Positions 41,601 to 54,500 of a DNA stretch of 64,000 nt are shown here, piece after piece; within the stretch, counting starts at the first letter, position 1, and the number at the start of each line of letters is the position of its first letter. The DNA comes from Macropodus opercularis (lineage: Eukaryota; Chordata; Actinopteri; Anabantiformes; Osphronemidae). The stretch lies in NCBI GenBank assembly GCA_030770545.1, contig CM061100.1:4099501-4163500 (forward strand). Reading direction: 5' to 3'. The position numbers were made by a program, and so were the translations under genes. The notes under the pieces were generated by a model. It saw nothing but the letters and a program-made list of their open reading frames with translations. It ran no database searches and was not told the origin of the DNA.

Positions 41601-44600
41601 TAGTGAGGCTACTTGTTTGGGAAATCCCTGGAAAGAAAGCCTGCGTGAGTCACTGTCACCATTTCCTGACCCCTTGTCTTCTCTGACTTTCTCTCCTCGT
41701 GTCTTGCTCCTTAATCCTCCTCATTTTCTCTCTCTCTCTATCGCACCCGCTCATTTTTTGCTGTGCTCAACATTTTGTCCATCTGTGTTTGTTGGATCCA
41801 TCACAGAGGGGTTTCAATGTTGGCAGGAAGGATGTCATGAGGGATGCAGGGGGAAGTTTTTGAGATAAAGCAGATCATGCACTGAATGCACCCATACACA
41901 ATGCATTTACCTTCATTTATATAATTAGTAGGAGAAATCCAGTCCAGAAGTTTTAGGGGAAAAAAGCATATAAATGACTGGTTGAAAAATAAATCACGTT
42001 TTATGAAAAAACTGCTCTTTTAATCTGTGTGTGTGAGGAAAAAAACTACTAAAGATTATGAGCACAGCTTATTTTTTAGGATATAAGCTAAAATCTTTAT
42101 TTCTTCCTGAATGATCAGAGACAGTATAAACATTTTTGTCACATGATGGCAGGAGAGGAGCTTTTAACCTGCTTTCAGTCACATGATGCGTTGAATAGAA
42201 GTGAGCCACACATTTCAAACAAAGTAGAGGAATTAGTGGAGTAATTGAATATAGCAGCTGGGTTATATGCATTTCAGCACAGATATAAAGTGTCTTTGTA
42301 CACATTCACTGTCTTTCCATCATCATGAGTCTTGGACCCAAGTTAGGCGGCTGCCTCAAGCCTAACATATGGCTTTTGTTACGATTCCACTTTTCTCGCT
42401 TTGTGTGTGTGTCTGTCTGTCCATTTGTATGTTTCTGTCTCCCTCTTTCACACACACTTAGTCAGAATGGAAAATTGGAAGCTGGTGGAAAGCATTCACA
42501 GATTTCTAACTAGACGGGCCTCGACGCTGATTTGACAGCTTAGCTGAGTGTCAGACAAAGACACGAAAAGCCCAACTGCATATGTGAAAGTCAAAAGACA
42601 GAGTTGATTGATCTTTCAGTCACATACACGCGCCTACGGCCTCTACCTGTTTACATCTGACCTGAGATGAGCAGTGGTTTGCATTATAGTTGCCCGTCAG
42701 AATGACATCACACACACTTATGTCAGGGGAAACTGTTGCCTTGGCAACCTCACCAACACATTCTCACGTTGAGAGAGCATGTATTGGTCAATGAGCCACA
42801 GACATTATGACTGTGGAGGAAACATGCTAAACTAACACAAGGAGTCAGCCTTCCCTCTGGACACAAAGCACAAAAAGGCCTCGTCCTGCGTGAAACCAAG
42901 TACAAAAACGTCTTGTAGTTATAATGAATCCTGATCCAATAAGCGCTCATATCACATTACTGTGCCTGAGGTCTGAGTCAGTGGCCGGTCTGTGCCGTCG
43001 TAGCGCACGGCGTGTAGAAACAGGCTTTGTTCTGTTCCGCTTGGACAGGTGGGACGTCCCCAGTGTTTCCTGTCCTGATGCAGGGCTTCCCTCTGAGACA
43101 CTGAGGCCTTGTGCAACAACACTATAAATATTGAAAAGCAACGATGACTTTCATTGCAATTACCCTCCAGTGGCATGCCACCCTGAAACTGCCATGTGCT
43201 GGTTTTTCCTCTTCGTACTGTACCTCTCTAGCTGTTTGATTCACTCCTCCTTGCATGCTTGGCTTTGAAGCTGTGGTTTAGGACATAAAGGACAACAGCA
43301 ACTTTTCCCCCGTTCTCACACAGACACACACTCTCGCACACGGAGGCTCTAAATCAGCCCGCGCTCGACACCGCGACCGGGAATTCTGGAATTTTGGCTG
43401 CTGGTTTTCCATTGAAATCTTTAATGGAGAAAGCAGTGGTGCTTTGAACATGTGATAGGAGAGTGTGACTTTACACCAGCAGACGAGCCAAACATGTTCC
43501 ACTCTGTACAACATTTGTTCTAGCAAGTTGACTGAATGGTTTTTCAGCATGGTAGACAAGGTCATGAAGAGAGGACGCATCATGGGACCAAACCTCAACT
43601 ACAAGGCCACGTTAAAATCGACATGTCTCACCTTACTGCTTGCTTTTCTCTTTTTCCACTGCTTCTTCTGCTGTCTCGTCTCACGTTTGTCTGTCCTTTC
43701 TGCATCTGTCCTTTCCACCAACTTGAATTTTTCTTCCTTAAAGCTAAGTCGTCATTTAGTAGTTTTGCAACTTATACATGTAGGCTTGTTTAACAAATGC
43801 ACAGGAATTACACTTAATTTAATTACACTGGACAACTTTGGCTTTAGAATCCAGTTGCTGTTGCCACCTTCTGTAGTTACAGTAAAATTATCTAAACATA
43901 CACTACTATAATTTCATACAATCCAAATCACAATGAGTTACTGTTTCCCTTCTCGGGACAGATAGAGTATTATTCATACTATTAATCCCACTTCTTTCAT
44001 TTATTCAAGACAGTTTATTGAACTACATCTGTCTGAAGCTCCCCAGGACCTGTTCCAAGCCAAACTCTCTGAATCTAGCTCTTGCCCACTGTTCAAACAA
44101 ATCCACATGCTCATCATCTAGTAATTATTGAGAGAATCTAAATCATTTTCTTTGCAAGTACAACAATAATTTCTCTGTCTTCTATAAAGCTAATAGTCAA
44201 ACAGTGATGCTGCATGCAAGCAAAGTATCACTGCGGTTCTGGCAGCCATGAAATGATGGATAGTTTTCCACTGGCTCCATTTTAACCAAGTTGTCCAATT
44301 TGTTTCACGCAGTTGTTTGTGTTGTCTGCCCCTAACATACACCCGCATGCAGAGTTTATGTTCTGCTGAACATGCAACACACGCATGGAGCCAGCCAGTT
44401 GCTCTGAGCAGTCGCCTGTAGAGTTTTAGCAAGACAGAGGTGGAAAGATGAAAGCAAAGATTAATGAGGTGAAGGGTATTTTTCTAATACCAAGGCACGG
44501 CCCAGTACAGGCAGACAGCGGAAAACACATATTCATCATTTGTGGTGTACAGTTGTTAACAGGCATGTGGCCTCTGCTCATTTAAACAAAGTGCGCAAGT

Positions 44601-47600
44601 CAGAGGCATGAATGCCATCGGCAGACACAATGTCTTTTATTTATCTTCCCTGGGGCACCTCTTGGCTCTGTGAAGTAGGATGCAGGGGATGCTGACAGGG
44701 TGCTACTGGAGCCATTATAAATGAAAAGCATTCTCATGGGCCTATCTGATTGAACACACATGCTCGTTAAGCTAGTGGCATTGTAAACACGGGCGAATCG
44801 GTGGGAATGGCCACTCTCATTAGCAAGCTCATAATAAGTGAGATAAGGATCTGAGATGGCCTAGGAGAGGTTGGGAGGTTATGGCTAATATCCAGCATCT
44901 ACACAACGTGTGTGTGTGTGTGTGTGTGTGTGTGGACCCCACAGCTTGGGAACATAAGCCACTACACATGTTTGTGCTAGAAGTAAGCCATGTAATAAGT
45001 CTGTGTGTGTGTGTCTGTGCATCTATCTGCACACATATGTGTTTACACGACGCAGAAGGATGGTTTTACTACTCAGATTCAGACCTTTTGAAGGCAAGTC
45101 AGGCAAACACAACTTCACCAACACATTATTATAACAGCCCAAGGGGCTCCATCATAAAGTTTCAATTTATAAATGGAAAATTTTGGCTGTTTGTCGGCAT
45201 TTGTCTGCAGGCACACGCATCGCCATTCTCTCCACGACGCTGCTAACCAGTGGGCGTTTCTATAAATATGGAAACCACGCGTCTGCATGTGTTGTTGTTG
45301 TGCTTCGGCAGCGGTCTGTCAGCACCTGGTGACAGACTCCACCTTGATTTATGTGTATTCCTGCTGTATTTTCCTGCAGGCACCTCCTGCTAGTGATCTT
45401 TGATTGTGTACAGCAGACCATGTGTAGATTTTAGGAACGGGTCTAAAAGAAAGGAGTGGAAATCTGGCGTTTTATGTCAGTAGTAATTGGTGGTACTGTA
45501 TAAAGGTGTAAGCAAGTTAGTGTGGATGTACAATGTGAAGGCTGGAGGGATGCTGCTGCAGATGAAGGATGGTTTACAGGAACTCAGTCTTGGCTTGTCT
45601 GGAGCTGCGGTTAAGGAAAACTGGACAACAGGAGTCTTTCATGTCTTTGTTTTTTCCTTCTTTCCGCTCTCTCTCGCTGTAACAAACTGTGTTCTGGAAT
45701 GGCATGGCTTCCCATCTTTGATTAAGTTTCTCTCCAGTCTTTGCAGCGGTTATGTGATGCTGGAGTCAGCAAAACTGTAGAACAGCTCTACGTCAAGTCT
45801 GTCTTCGGTGTTGTAGTCTGCTCTGCAGGCAGAGGGAGGGACCTGATATCTGACTCAAACAGGAAGGCATTTATATCCTCAACATGTCATGGTCCTGGCA
45901 TGGCCTGCTCTGCGTGAACACGGCCAGTGGAAAGTCTGAACCACTGACAGAAAGGGAGATTGATTCCTTGCTTATGGCACTTAACGTGTCTGTCTATGCT
46001 GTTAACATTAACATGCATATTACGCTTCACTGCACAAATGTCCAGATGTTATTCTCACACCTACTGTAGGGAGAAATTCTGTTGTTGTTGTTGGGGTTTT
46101 CATGGTCCTTCACCTGCTCCTGCATCAATAAATTTTCTGCTTCATGTCTGTGTCTCTAGGGGCAGAAAGGTTTCCCTGGTCCACCTGGCCTCCCTGGGGA
46201 GTCTGTAAGTGCAAGACTTTTATAGGTTTCTGAGTGAAGCGTCCTAACCTCCCCTCAAGATAATGTAATTTAATGTCATGTTATAAAGTGACTGCATGAT
46301 AATTAATCTCCCCTTTAAAAAATACCTCCTGGATGTCACCTGTACTTTATGTTGTTTCCTTTGTGAGCGTGCAGCCCACCCTGCGTTCCTTCATCGTTGA
46401 CTAATCCCCTCATATCCTCGTGTCTCACTTCGTTCTTTATCTCTCTGTCTGCCCGCATGGTGCGTTTGTGTGCACACACCGTGCATGTCTTCAGAGCAGC
46501 CAGATTAGATTAGCGTGTAATGAAGAACTGGTGAGGACAGACGTCTGGCCAAAGCTCTGTGCTACAACAATGCTCTCCAGGATCTTAGAAAGTGATGCCA
46601 AAGAGAGAGACAGGAGCAATCCAACTAGGCCAACAAAGACATTTTCACTGGGCCTGCAGCTTGAGGAGAGGTGGTTTTATTTCTCTTGAGTTTGAAACTT
46701 CAATTAATTATGTTATTTTCTGCTGTAAGAGGGAGGAGACGTGACTCTGGCTGTTTGTAGCAACCCAGCAGGATTATTTTAAGTATGGAGCGTTCAGCCT
46801 CATGTCCAGAGTTATTTTCAGCCAGCAGGTCTTCTGCTGTTCTTATTACAGAAAGACCTTAGTCATGGAAGGCAGAGTGGAATATTCTCTTCGTTGTCAC
46901 AGTTTTATGTAAGTCGCCGTTTCAGGGTGATGTCACCAGAGCAGGGAGTTCCCCCGTTTCTTAACAAGAAGGCCGTTTTCTCTTGCGCTGTCACATCCTC
47001 CCACTCAGTTCATCCCCGACCGCCCCCCTCTTTCCCACAGTGTTCATCACACCCTCGACCCCCAGTCTGAATAACCAAAGCGCTAGTAACTGAGTAATAC
47101 GCTGTTTGGCAGTGCAGGCCCTTTAGTTGTTGAGAGCAAAGTCCAGCTGCTGTGCTCATTAGTCTGGGTTACTGTAATACCCCATGGACGGGGCTCAGAG
47201 CCTGCCCTTCCCGTTAAAGATCCAAACATCACCTCAGCTGCTTTTCAGTTGGTTACATTGTGAATTATATTTACCCACATGTGCTGCACATCCAGTGTCA
47301 AAGGAGGATATGGGGATATGAGGATATAAGAAAATTTGGGCTCTGCTAAATTGGTATGCAACGGAAATATTCAGCAGGAATGAATGTTACTGTAGCACAT
47401 TTTTTGAAGCATTGGGCTCATATACTCATTTGAGAGACTTAGGTGATGTGTCATTATACATTGTCAACGTATGCAATTTTACTATTACACAAAGCATCGT
47501 TCATTCATCATTACTTATCAGCTTCACAGTTTCGTTGGAGTCAGTCTCCGCTGAATATCCTGCCTGTGTGTTTGTGTTAATGTAATTTTAACCATCCAAT

Positions 47601-48489
47601 CCATCTCACCTCTCTCCCACCTTTCTCCCCCACCCCCCTCACCCCAAACCTCGCTCTCTTTTCTCTGCAGGGTGAACAAGGCCCGGTCGGAAGCCCAGGT
47701 GCCAAAGGTTATCCTGGCAGGCAGGTGCAGTAAATCCTCTGCTGTGACTGGTACAGTTGTAGTCAGGGACATAGTGCACAGGGACATGCATTTATTTCAG
47801 CAGTAAGACGATTTTACAGGATGTTCAGCCCTGTTTTCAATGTAATGAAAGTACGTTTAACTGAATAGAAGTCAACATTATGTGTTTGTATGTACATTTA
47901 TTTTTTAAGTGCCATTATTATTATTTATGCGCTGAGCTTCTAAAAATAGTACCCGTCTTTGTTTTCAGGGTTTACCAGGGCCTATAGGACCAGTGGGGCC
48001 TAAAGGCATTCGGGTAAGTCAACTCAGCGTCTTCACCTCAAATGTGCTGCTCAGGTTTGATTTTATCAGTCTGTGTGAGCTTGCAAGATCAGGTTGTAGG
48101 TGAGACATCGAGCCTGCCAGCGTACTTACACTAGACCCTAAAAGGCGCACAAGGTTAATTAAAGGCTGCCAAGTGCAGGTATTTTGTGCTGTAAACAAAC
48201 CCGCGTCCACCTCTTCTCACATGAAAGCATCTGTACACTAAAAGCAGCCGTCACGGATACTTACTGAACGGCTGGATGTTGATAAGTCTCCGCATACAAA
48301 CACACGCCCGTTAGGCACACAAACAAAGCAACGCAGACTCACGGACACAAACAGTGATTTTTATGTCGCGTTCCAATAAAGGTTCTTTATCAGCTCCCCT
48401 TGGCTGCTCCAAAGTCTCCCCTGCCCCCACTGGCTGGAATTTCCTGTTTAAGCTCTCCGTGAGGCCCTGCTGTCTTAAGAAGGCATTCT

Positions 48490-48526
<37 letters not shown>

Positions 48527-51500
48527 CCACCTTACCACATATCCTGAACTCTCTTTTGCAGCATAGTCCATATTGTGTACACCTAAACCTGCTCAACCCA
48601 CTCACGCTCGCCTGTAACCAGCGCCTCAGCGGTTCCTTCAGTGTTTAACTTGTTGTGGTGTTTGTGCCGGTTTTGCTGTGTGCGTGTCTCCCCCTGTACC
48701 GCCAGCCCAGTGTGATGTCCTTGCTATCTTCAGAGATCCCTGGCGTGAGGGTATGTGCCCTTGGACTACATCGTGGAAGCCAGCACCATGCAGTCCATGG
48801 GCATATACACTTGCCTCATGGCTTGGTTCTTCATGGACGCTGGACCATCAGGCCCTGAAACTCAGCCCTAGTGCCAATGGGAGTTATTGTCATCCTGCTG
48901 CTTTTATAGCATTCAGATACTCATAACCCACATTATTCCTCTCTTCTCTCTCCTGTCTTCTTTCCTTTTCCTCTCCTGCAGGGTTTTATTGGAATCCCGG
49001 GGCTTTTTGGTCTGCCTGGGCCTGATGGCGAAAGAGTAAGTTCTTATCAAATATGTCTTATAATTGCGAAAAGGTACAATGACCAATGAAACCCAGCTAA
49101 TGACTCTATGAAAAGGCAACAGTGCCTCCCCTGCTGTTTCATTCAGCTGCCTTGTCGTTATTACACTGGAAACGGTCCTGCGCTGTCTGAGATGCTGTGT
49201 GGGAGTGCTGATGACTCATATAATAAAAGCCCCCTCCTAAAACCTTTCAACTGCCTGAACTCATCAAGGCGTCCTCTTTCTGCACATCCTCTAAAACGGG
49301 CAGTGATTAGTCTACTTATAACACAGTCTGCGTCAGCACAGGTGAGGCTGTAATCAGAGCCCCTCCGTTGCTAACCAGCCAACCAGTGCGATGGCTCATA
49401 CTTCAGCTGCACACAACAGACGGTGTCTGTCTCACTTCCCCCAGGAGGAACAGTGTTTATTTAACATGCATACATACTTACAACATGGCGACCTAAATCC
49501 TTCATAACAGGCTGAATAAATGTTGGACAGGCTGCAGTCAGCTGTTCCTCACATCTGTTGAAGTAGCAGCGAGAGGCTTACTGTACGCGCTCAGCTACGT
49601 TTTTTTTATTGTGTGTTTTGGGCTCAAATCAGTTTTGCACAAGTCTGCTATGTTTTGGAGGTTTTAATCTTCATGTCTGTCTTTCTCTTTCTTCTTTGTT
49701 TTCCTGTCTTCGTTCAACCTTCCCCTCTGCTCTCCACTGTTTTCTGTTCTATCGCCTCTATCTCTGTGTCTTGCTTTTCAGGGCATTCCCGGTGAACCAG
49801 GGAAGAGGGGCAAGATGGGTAGGCCGGTAAAGTTTTGTCTCAACATACTTAATATCATATGTAGCAATATAATATCATACATAATCTTTCCGAAGTGTGA
49901 TGGCTTCTGCTGGATGTGCTGGTTTTGACTGTATCAGCAGACTGCAGAGGCTGACTGTGAGGTGATGAGTCACATTATGAGACATGAACCATCTTTCTAA
50001 TTATACATCCTATAGCTAAAAGCTCACAATAAGGGGATTGCTGTGACATGTCAGAATGCTAATTGGCTGATTTGGATACAAGAAAGATTTTAGGGGAAAT
50101 AATTTCACACCTACACATGTGAAGGTTTATAAGGCTTGCATTTACGTCATTGTTTGAATCAGCTCAGTATTTCCACGGCTGTTGGAAGGGTTAACTGTGG
50201 CCTGAACGCTGCGGAGTCCCACCAGCCTTATGTCAGGGTTTTGGATGCCACAAGAGAACTGCTTTTGTTGGAGTAAAGGGTTTTTGGTTCCCCTCAGCAT
50301 CGAGCCAAGCTATTTGGAGGAAACCATCGGTTCTGTTCTGCTGTGTGTGTCAGCTTGTGTTCAAAGTCCTTGTGACGGGGTGTTTTAGAAAGTGTGTAAC
50401 TCTGAATCTTACTGCTGAGGTCATTCTACAGCTGCTCCTTATTGGCTTTTCAGTAAATAATGCATTTACAGAGCAAAACATCAGAACACATGCAAGACGG
50501 TGTCAACTTAGTCCGAGGCTTGTTTTAATTAAGCCATCCATGATTTTACTATCAGAGTAAAAAAAGAAAACAATGATCATATATGTGTATCTTGTCAAAA
50601 AAACGTGGAAAACACACATATCATCATATAATCTGTGTCATCTGATTTCGTGCTTCTGCATGGAAAAAGGAAAACTAAGACAAGATGACTGATCCCTGAG
50701 AGATTATTCCTCTCCTCCCTGACGGAGGAGAATGAGTAGAAGCAACACCTGGACCGGTGCCAGACATTTTAACAGCCAGAACCACAGCACTTGTACTCTG
50801 TCGAGGAAACGCACACACAGGCAGACATTCACTAAAGACTGACGAGGGAATAAGTAGATCTCAAACTGCCGAGGGTTTAAAAAGTTTCCAAAAGTAAAGC
50901 CAACAGTGCACTTTACTGAAAACGGTCCAACGTTTTCCTTTCTACTCGTCCTGGCCAGGTTGTTTAGATCAGGTCATCGCTTGTCGGTCCTTCATGCGAT
51001 CCTATTTGTTGTCAAAGGTGAACTACAAGGTTGTCTGGCATCATCTGTGTGATTCATCCTTTGCGTCCTTGTCAGGCTGTAGTTTCTTTGTGACATATCA
51101 ATCCCATGCAAAGCGTTTGTCCTTATTCTTGAGGGGGTCCTTTAAAACTTACGTAAGACATAGGAACAGAACAGCACTTTGTGTAACATAAAACATAATT
51201 AAAGCTCTGAGCCAAGTTATGATAACTTTTTTGACTTGTGTGTGTCAGTAGACTGACGGAAAGCTGCTCATTTTCATGACCTCCAACCTGAGGCTTGATT
51301 ATTGTTTTAATACGAAGGCGAAATGTCAGAAATATCTTGGCACTTAGTAATTTGTAAAAACTAAGTTTTATTCTATTCCTGGTGTAAGTTGAACAAATAA
51401 ATATACGGTGCACGCTGATCATATCACATCACAATCTCTAACGTCTCAGCTCACTAAAATAACTGACTGGAGGTATTCACAGTCATTTTCGTTGTGAAAC

Positions 51501-54500
51501 AATGTCTGGAGGCCAGAATAGCAGAACCCAGCCATTATAGCCATTTCCGGATGGTGTGGCTTTGCGAGTGCTTCAGTGGCTGTGCTTTCTGCAGATGTGG
51601 TTAGTCTTTCCAACCCTATCAACTGTTAGCATGGCTCAGATTAGGCTTCCACTTACTGCTAAATGGACAGAATAATTACTTGGCTGATGGTCTCTCTTGT
51701 TTAGTGTTCTCAGTCTAGGTTCAGCAGTTGGCTGCACGCACCTTACAGCTGATTGATTTAATGCGTGTTATTATGGCATTATAGTTTAGTATTTGTACAT
51801 ATTTCAGATCTTCAGATATGAACAGTTACAGTGCGCTTACAGTAGCAGCAGTCAAGTTTAAGGGTACAGTGAATTTATGAAAAGATGCCTATTTCTGCAG
51901 AAGAAGCATAACATGAAAACTCACTTTTGTTACACACTTTAACTCCGTGATTGAGGAATTTGATTTTACTATTTCACACTGTCACTACTGTACATTTGAT
52001 GTTGAATTTGACAATTCAAAAAGAATAACTCTAAATGAATGTTGATGTTGTGCTACCACTAACAAATTCACTGTAACATTTTAAAATATGATCTGAAGTC
52101 ATGATCTGTTTCTGCTGTCATCTAGTGGCAACTACAGCTAATGCAATACTTGTTCATACTTATATCTAACAGGAGGAGATGTAAACTTGGCTGATTATCT
52201 GAGTGTGACTGAATTTGTCTCTGTGCAAATGAACAAGCTATCTTCTCTCTGTCCTCAGGGGTTTCCAGGGGACTTTGGGGAGAGAGGACCACCTGGGCCC
52301 GATGGAGAGCCAGTATGTCACACAGTCGTACACCTAAATACACAGCGGTCCACATGTGCGCACACACAAACACACAACCCTCCCACACGCACACAGAGTC
52401 TGAGTGAAGTGGTTTCAGTCATACATAAACTCCCCTGTGACATTTTGGCAGCGCCGGTGGGTAAATCATCCGGTCCAGCCGCCTTTTTATGCTGCATTAG
52501 CTTCTTGGGCTGTACGAGCTATACTGCTGTATTTAATTTCATCCCATCACTGCGTTTGTTGCAGATCATTTTTCTTGGCACTTGCCGGCTGTCAGCTGGC
52601 TCCTACCTTTTCCATTTACCACTGAAAACTGGCCACCAACACACAAATACACACAAACTGTATTATTAGGAGGTGATGTCCAAGAATTCTGGATTATGTT
52701 TTGAGCAATTGCTCCCATTTTACAACGGTAGGCAAAACGCACTCCAGCCATAATTTCCTATTTATATGGAAGACATCAGATTTTTTTAACTTATCAGCAC
52801 ATTAATCTCACACTAATCGCTGAGAAATACATAATAAACATTAGCACCTAATGTATTCATGTTCGAAGAAACACTTTCCTCGCACTGCCGTGACTTTTCA
52901 AGGAACCAAACTCTTAAGAAATTCTTTGTCATAGCTGTCGCTTCTCCTTTTCATGAGAGTAAATATTTGCATCAGATGTTGGGATGGGATGAGTCAAACC
53001 TGATTATTAGTTTCCAGCCTCTGGGGATCATGGATGTCTGTACAGAATTGTACCTCTGTGCAGCTCGCTTTGCTTTTTTGAGGCAGAATGAACCTGCAGA
53101 TTTGAAAAAGCCGCAGTGAAGACGACTGGCTCACATCCCCCTCCACCTCAGACACATGCACACAGCCCGCTCTCATAAGCTGCGACAAACACTGAACCAC
53201 TCTTCTGAGCATGTTTGCTTTAAAAAGAGCCAATAACCCCACAAACTTGTTCCTTCTCTCCCACCCTTCATCTAATTTACTCTTTCTCCTTCTTTCTAGG
53301 GTGCGATGGGAGCCCCTGGTCCAAACGGAGTTCTTGGACTTATTGTGAGTAGTGCTTTGCATGTTTTAGTGTATAGTCTCTTTAGTTCATCACCATCTTC
53401 TGTTAAAACATCTTATTTTTTAAAAAGCAGTAAAAGTCAGTGGGTTCTCTGAATCCAAGTTATTTTTCCTCCTTCCTTCCTCTCTCAGTCCTCTCTTAAC
53501 AAACATCTCAGTTTGATCAATCAAATGATCCTGTTTTCCTCTTGAATCTCTCTCTATTAGCTATTTTGAACAGAAGCTCTCCACCCACTCACCCGCCCCC
53601 TCATCACCTTGCCCTCGAAGCCTGCCCAACCCGTCAGCCACATAATTATGTCTGATTATAATGTCTGCCTGGTTTCTCTTGTCATGTCCCGTCTTTGCCA
53701 TCGCTGCTGTTCCTCCTGGTCTATTCTAGGCCACCAGTGGTGGTAGTAGGCCTGTAATTGGAGGACTCTGATTACAGCTCTGCTCTGAGCTTCGAGTCCA
53801 CTGCATCCATCTGACCCAACAGCATAATGCAGCTACTTCAAATGTATAAATATACAAACACCTTTCTCTGGGGAATTTAGGCCTCTGTTGAAGAAGCGAA
53901 AGTGAATAGTATGGAGGCCAGCACCTGAACTACACAGAAAGCAGAAGCAAAAGCATTTTTCTTAAAAAAAAAAAAACACAAGCAAGTATCACTTTTTCAT
54001 TTATGAAAAATATTTGTCTTGGGTCGTGCTTTGATGATGGAGGTTGGACAGGGTTGACGTACAGTACTGGCCAGGTCTTAAACCTGTTTTCTGCGTGTTT
54101 CTTTAGGCATTTCTGCAGTTTGGATAAGCAAACAGGAAATGTGTTGATAGGGACAGTTAGTGTGTCTCTCTCTAGTGGCTGTCTGCAGCTCTGCAGCTAT
54201 GGAGCCGTCGCACACTGATACAGTTTCAAGGCCAAACACTCAAGTTGGTTCCCAAAATAAACTCTCCACTTGTTCGGCTGAATTTGATTGTCCACATTTT
54301 TGTTTTTTAGTTGTTTTCTTTGCGGTTCACACATGCAGATACTAGAGTATTCAGAGAGGCAAATATTTATTACACTGAGCCAAGGCCACCCCGTAGTTCT
54401 TTGCAAGCAGAAAATGCAGATCTGCAGAAAGGGAAAATAGGATAACTACTACCAGCCTGTAATGTGTCTGTGCAAAGGATGTGCTTCAGAAACGATTTCA

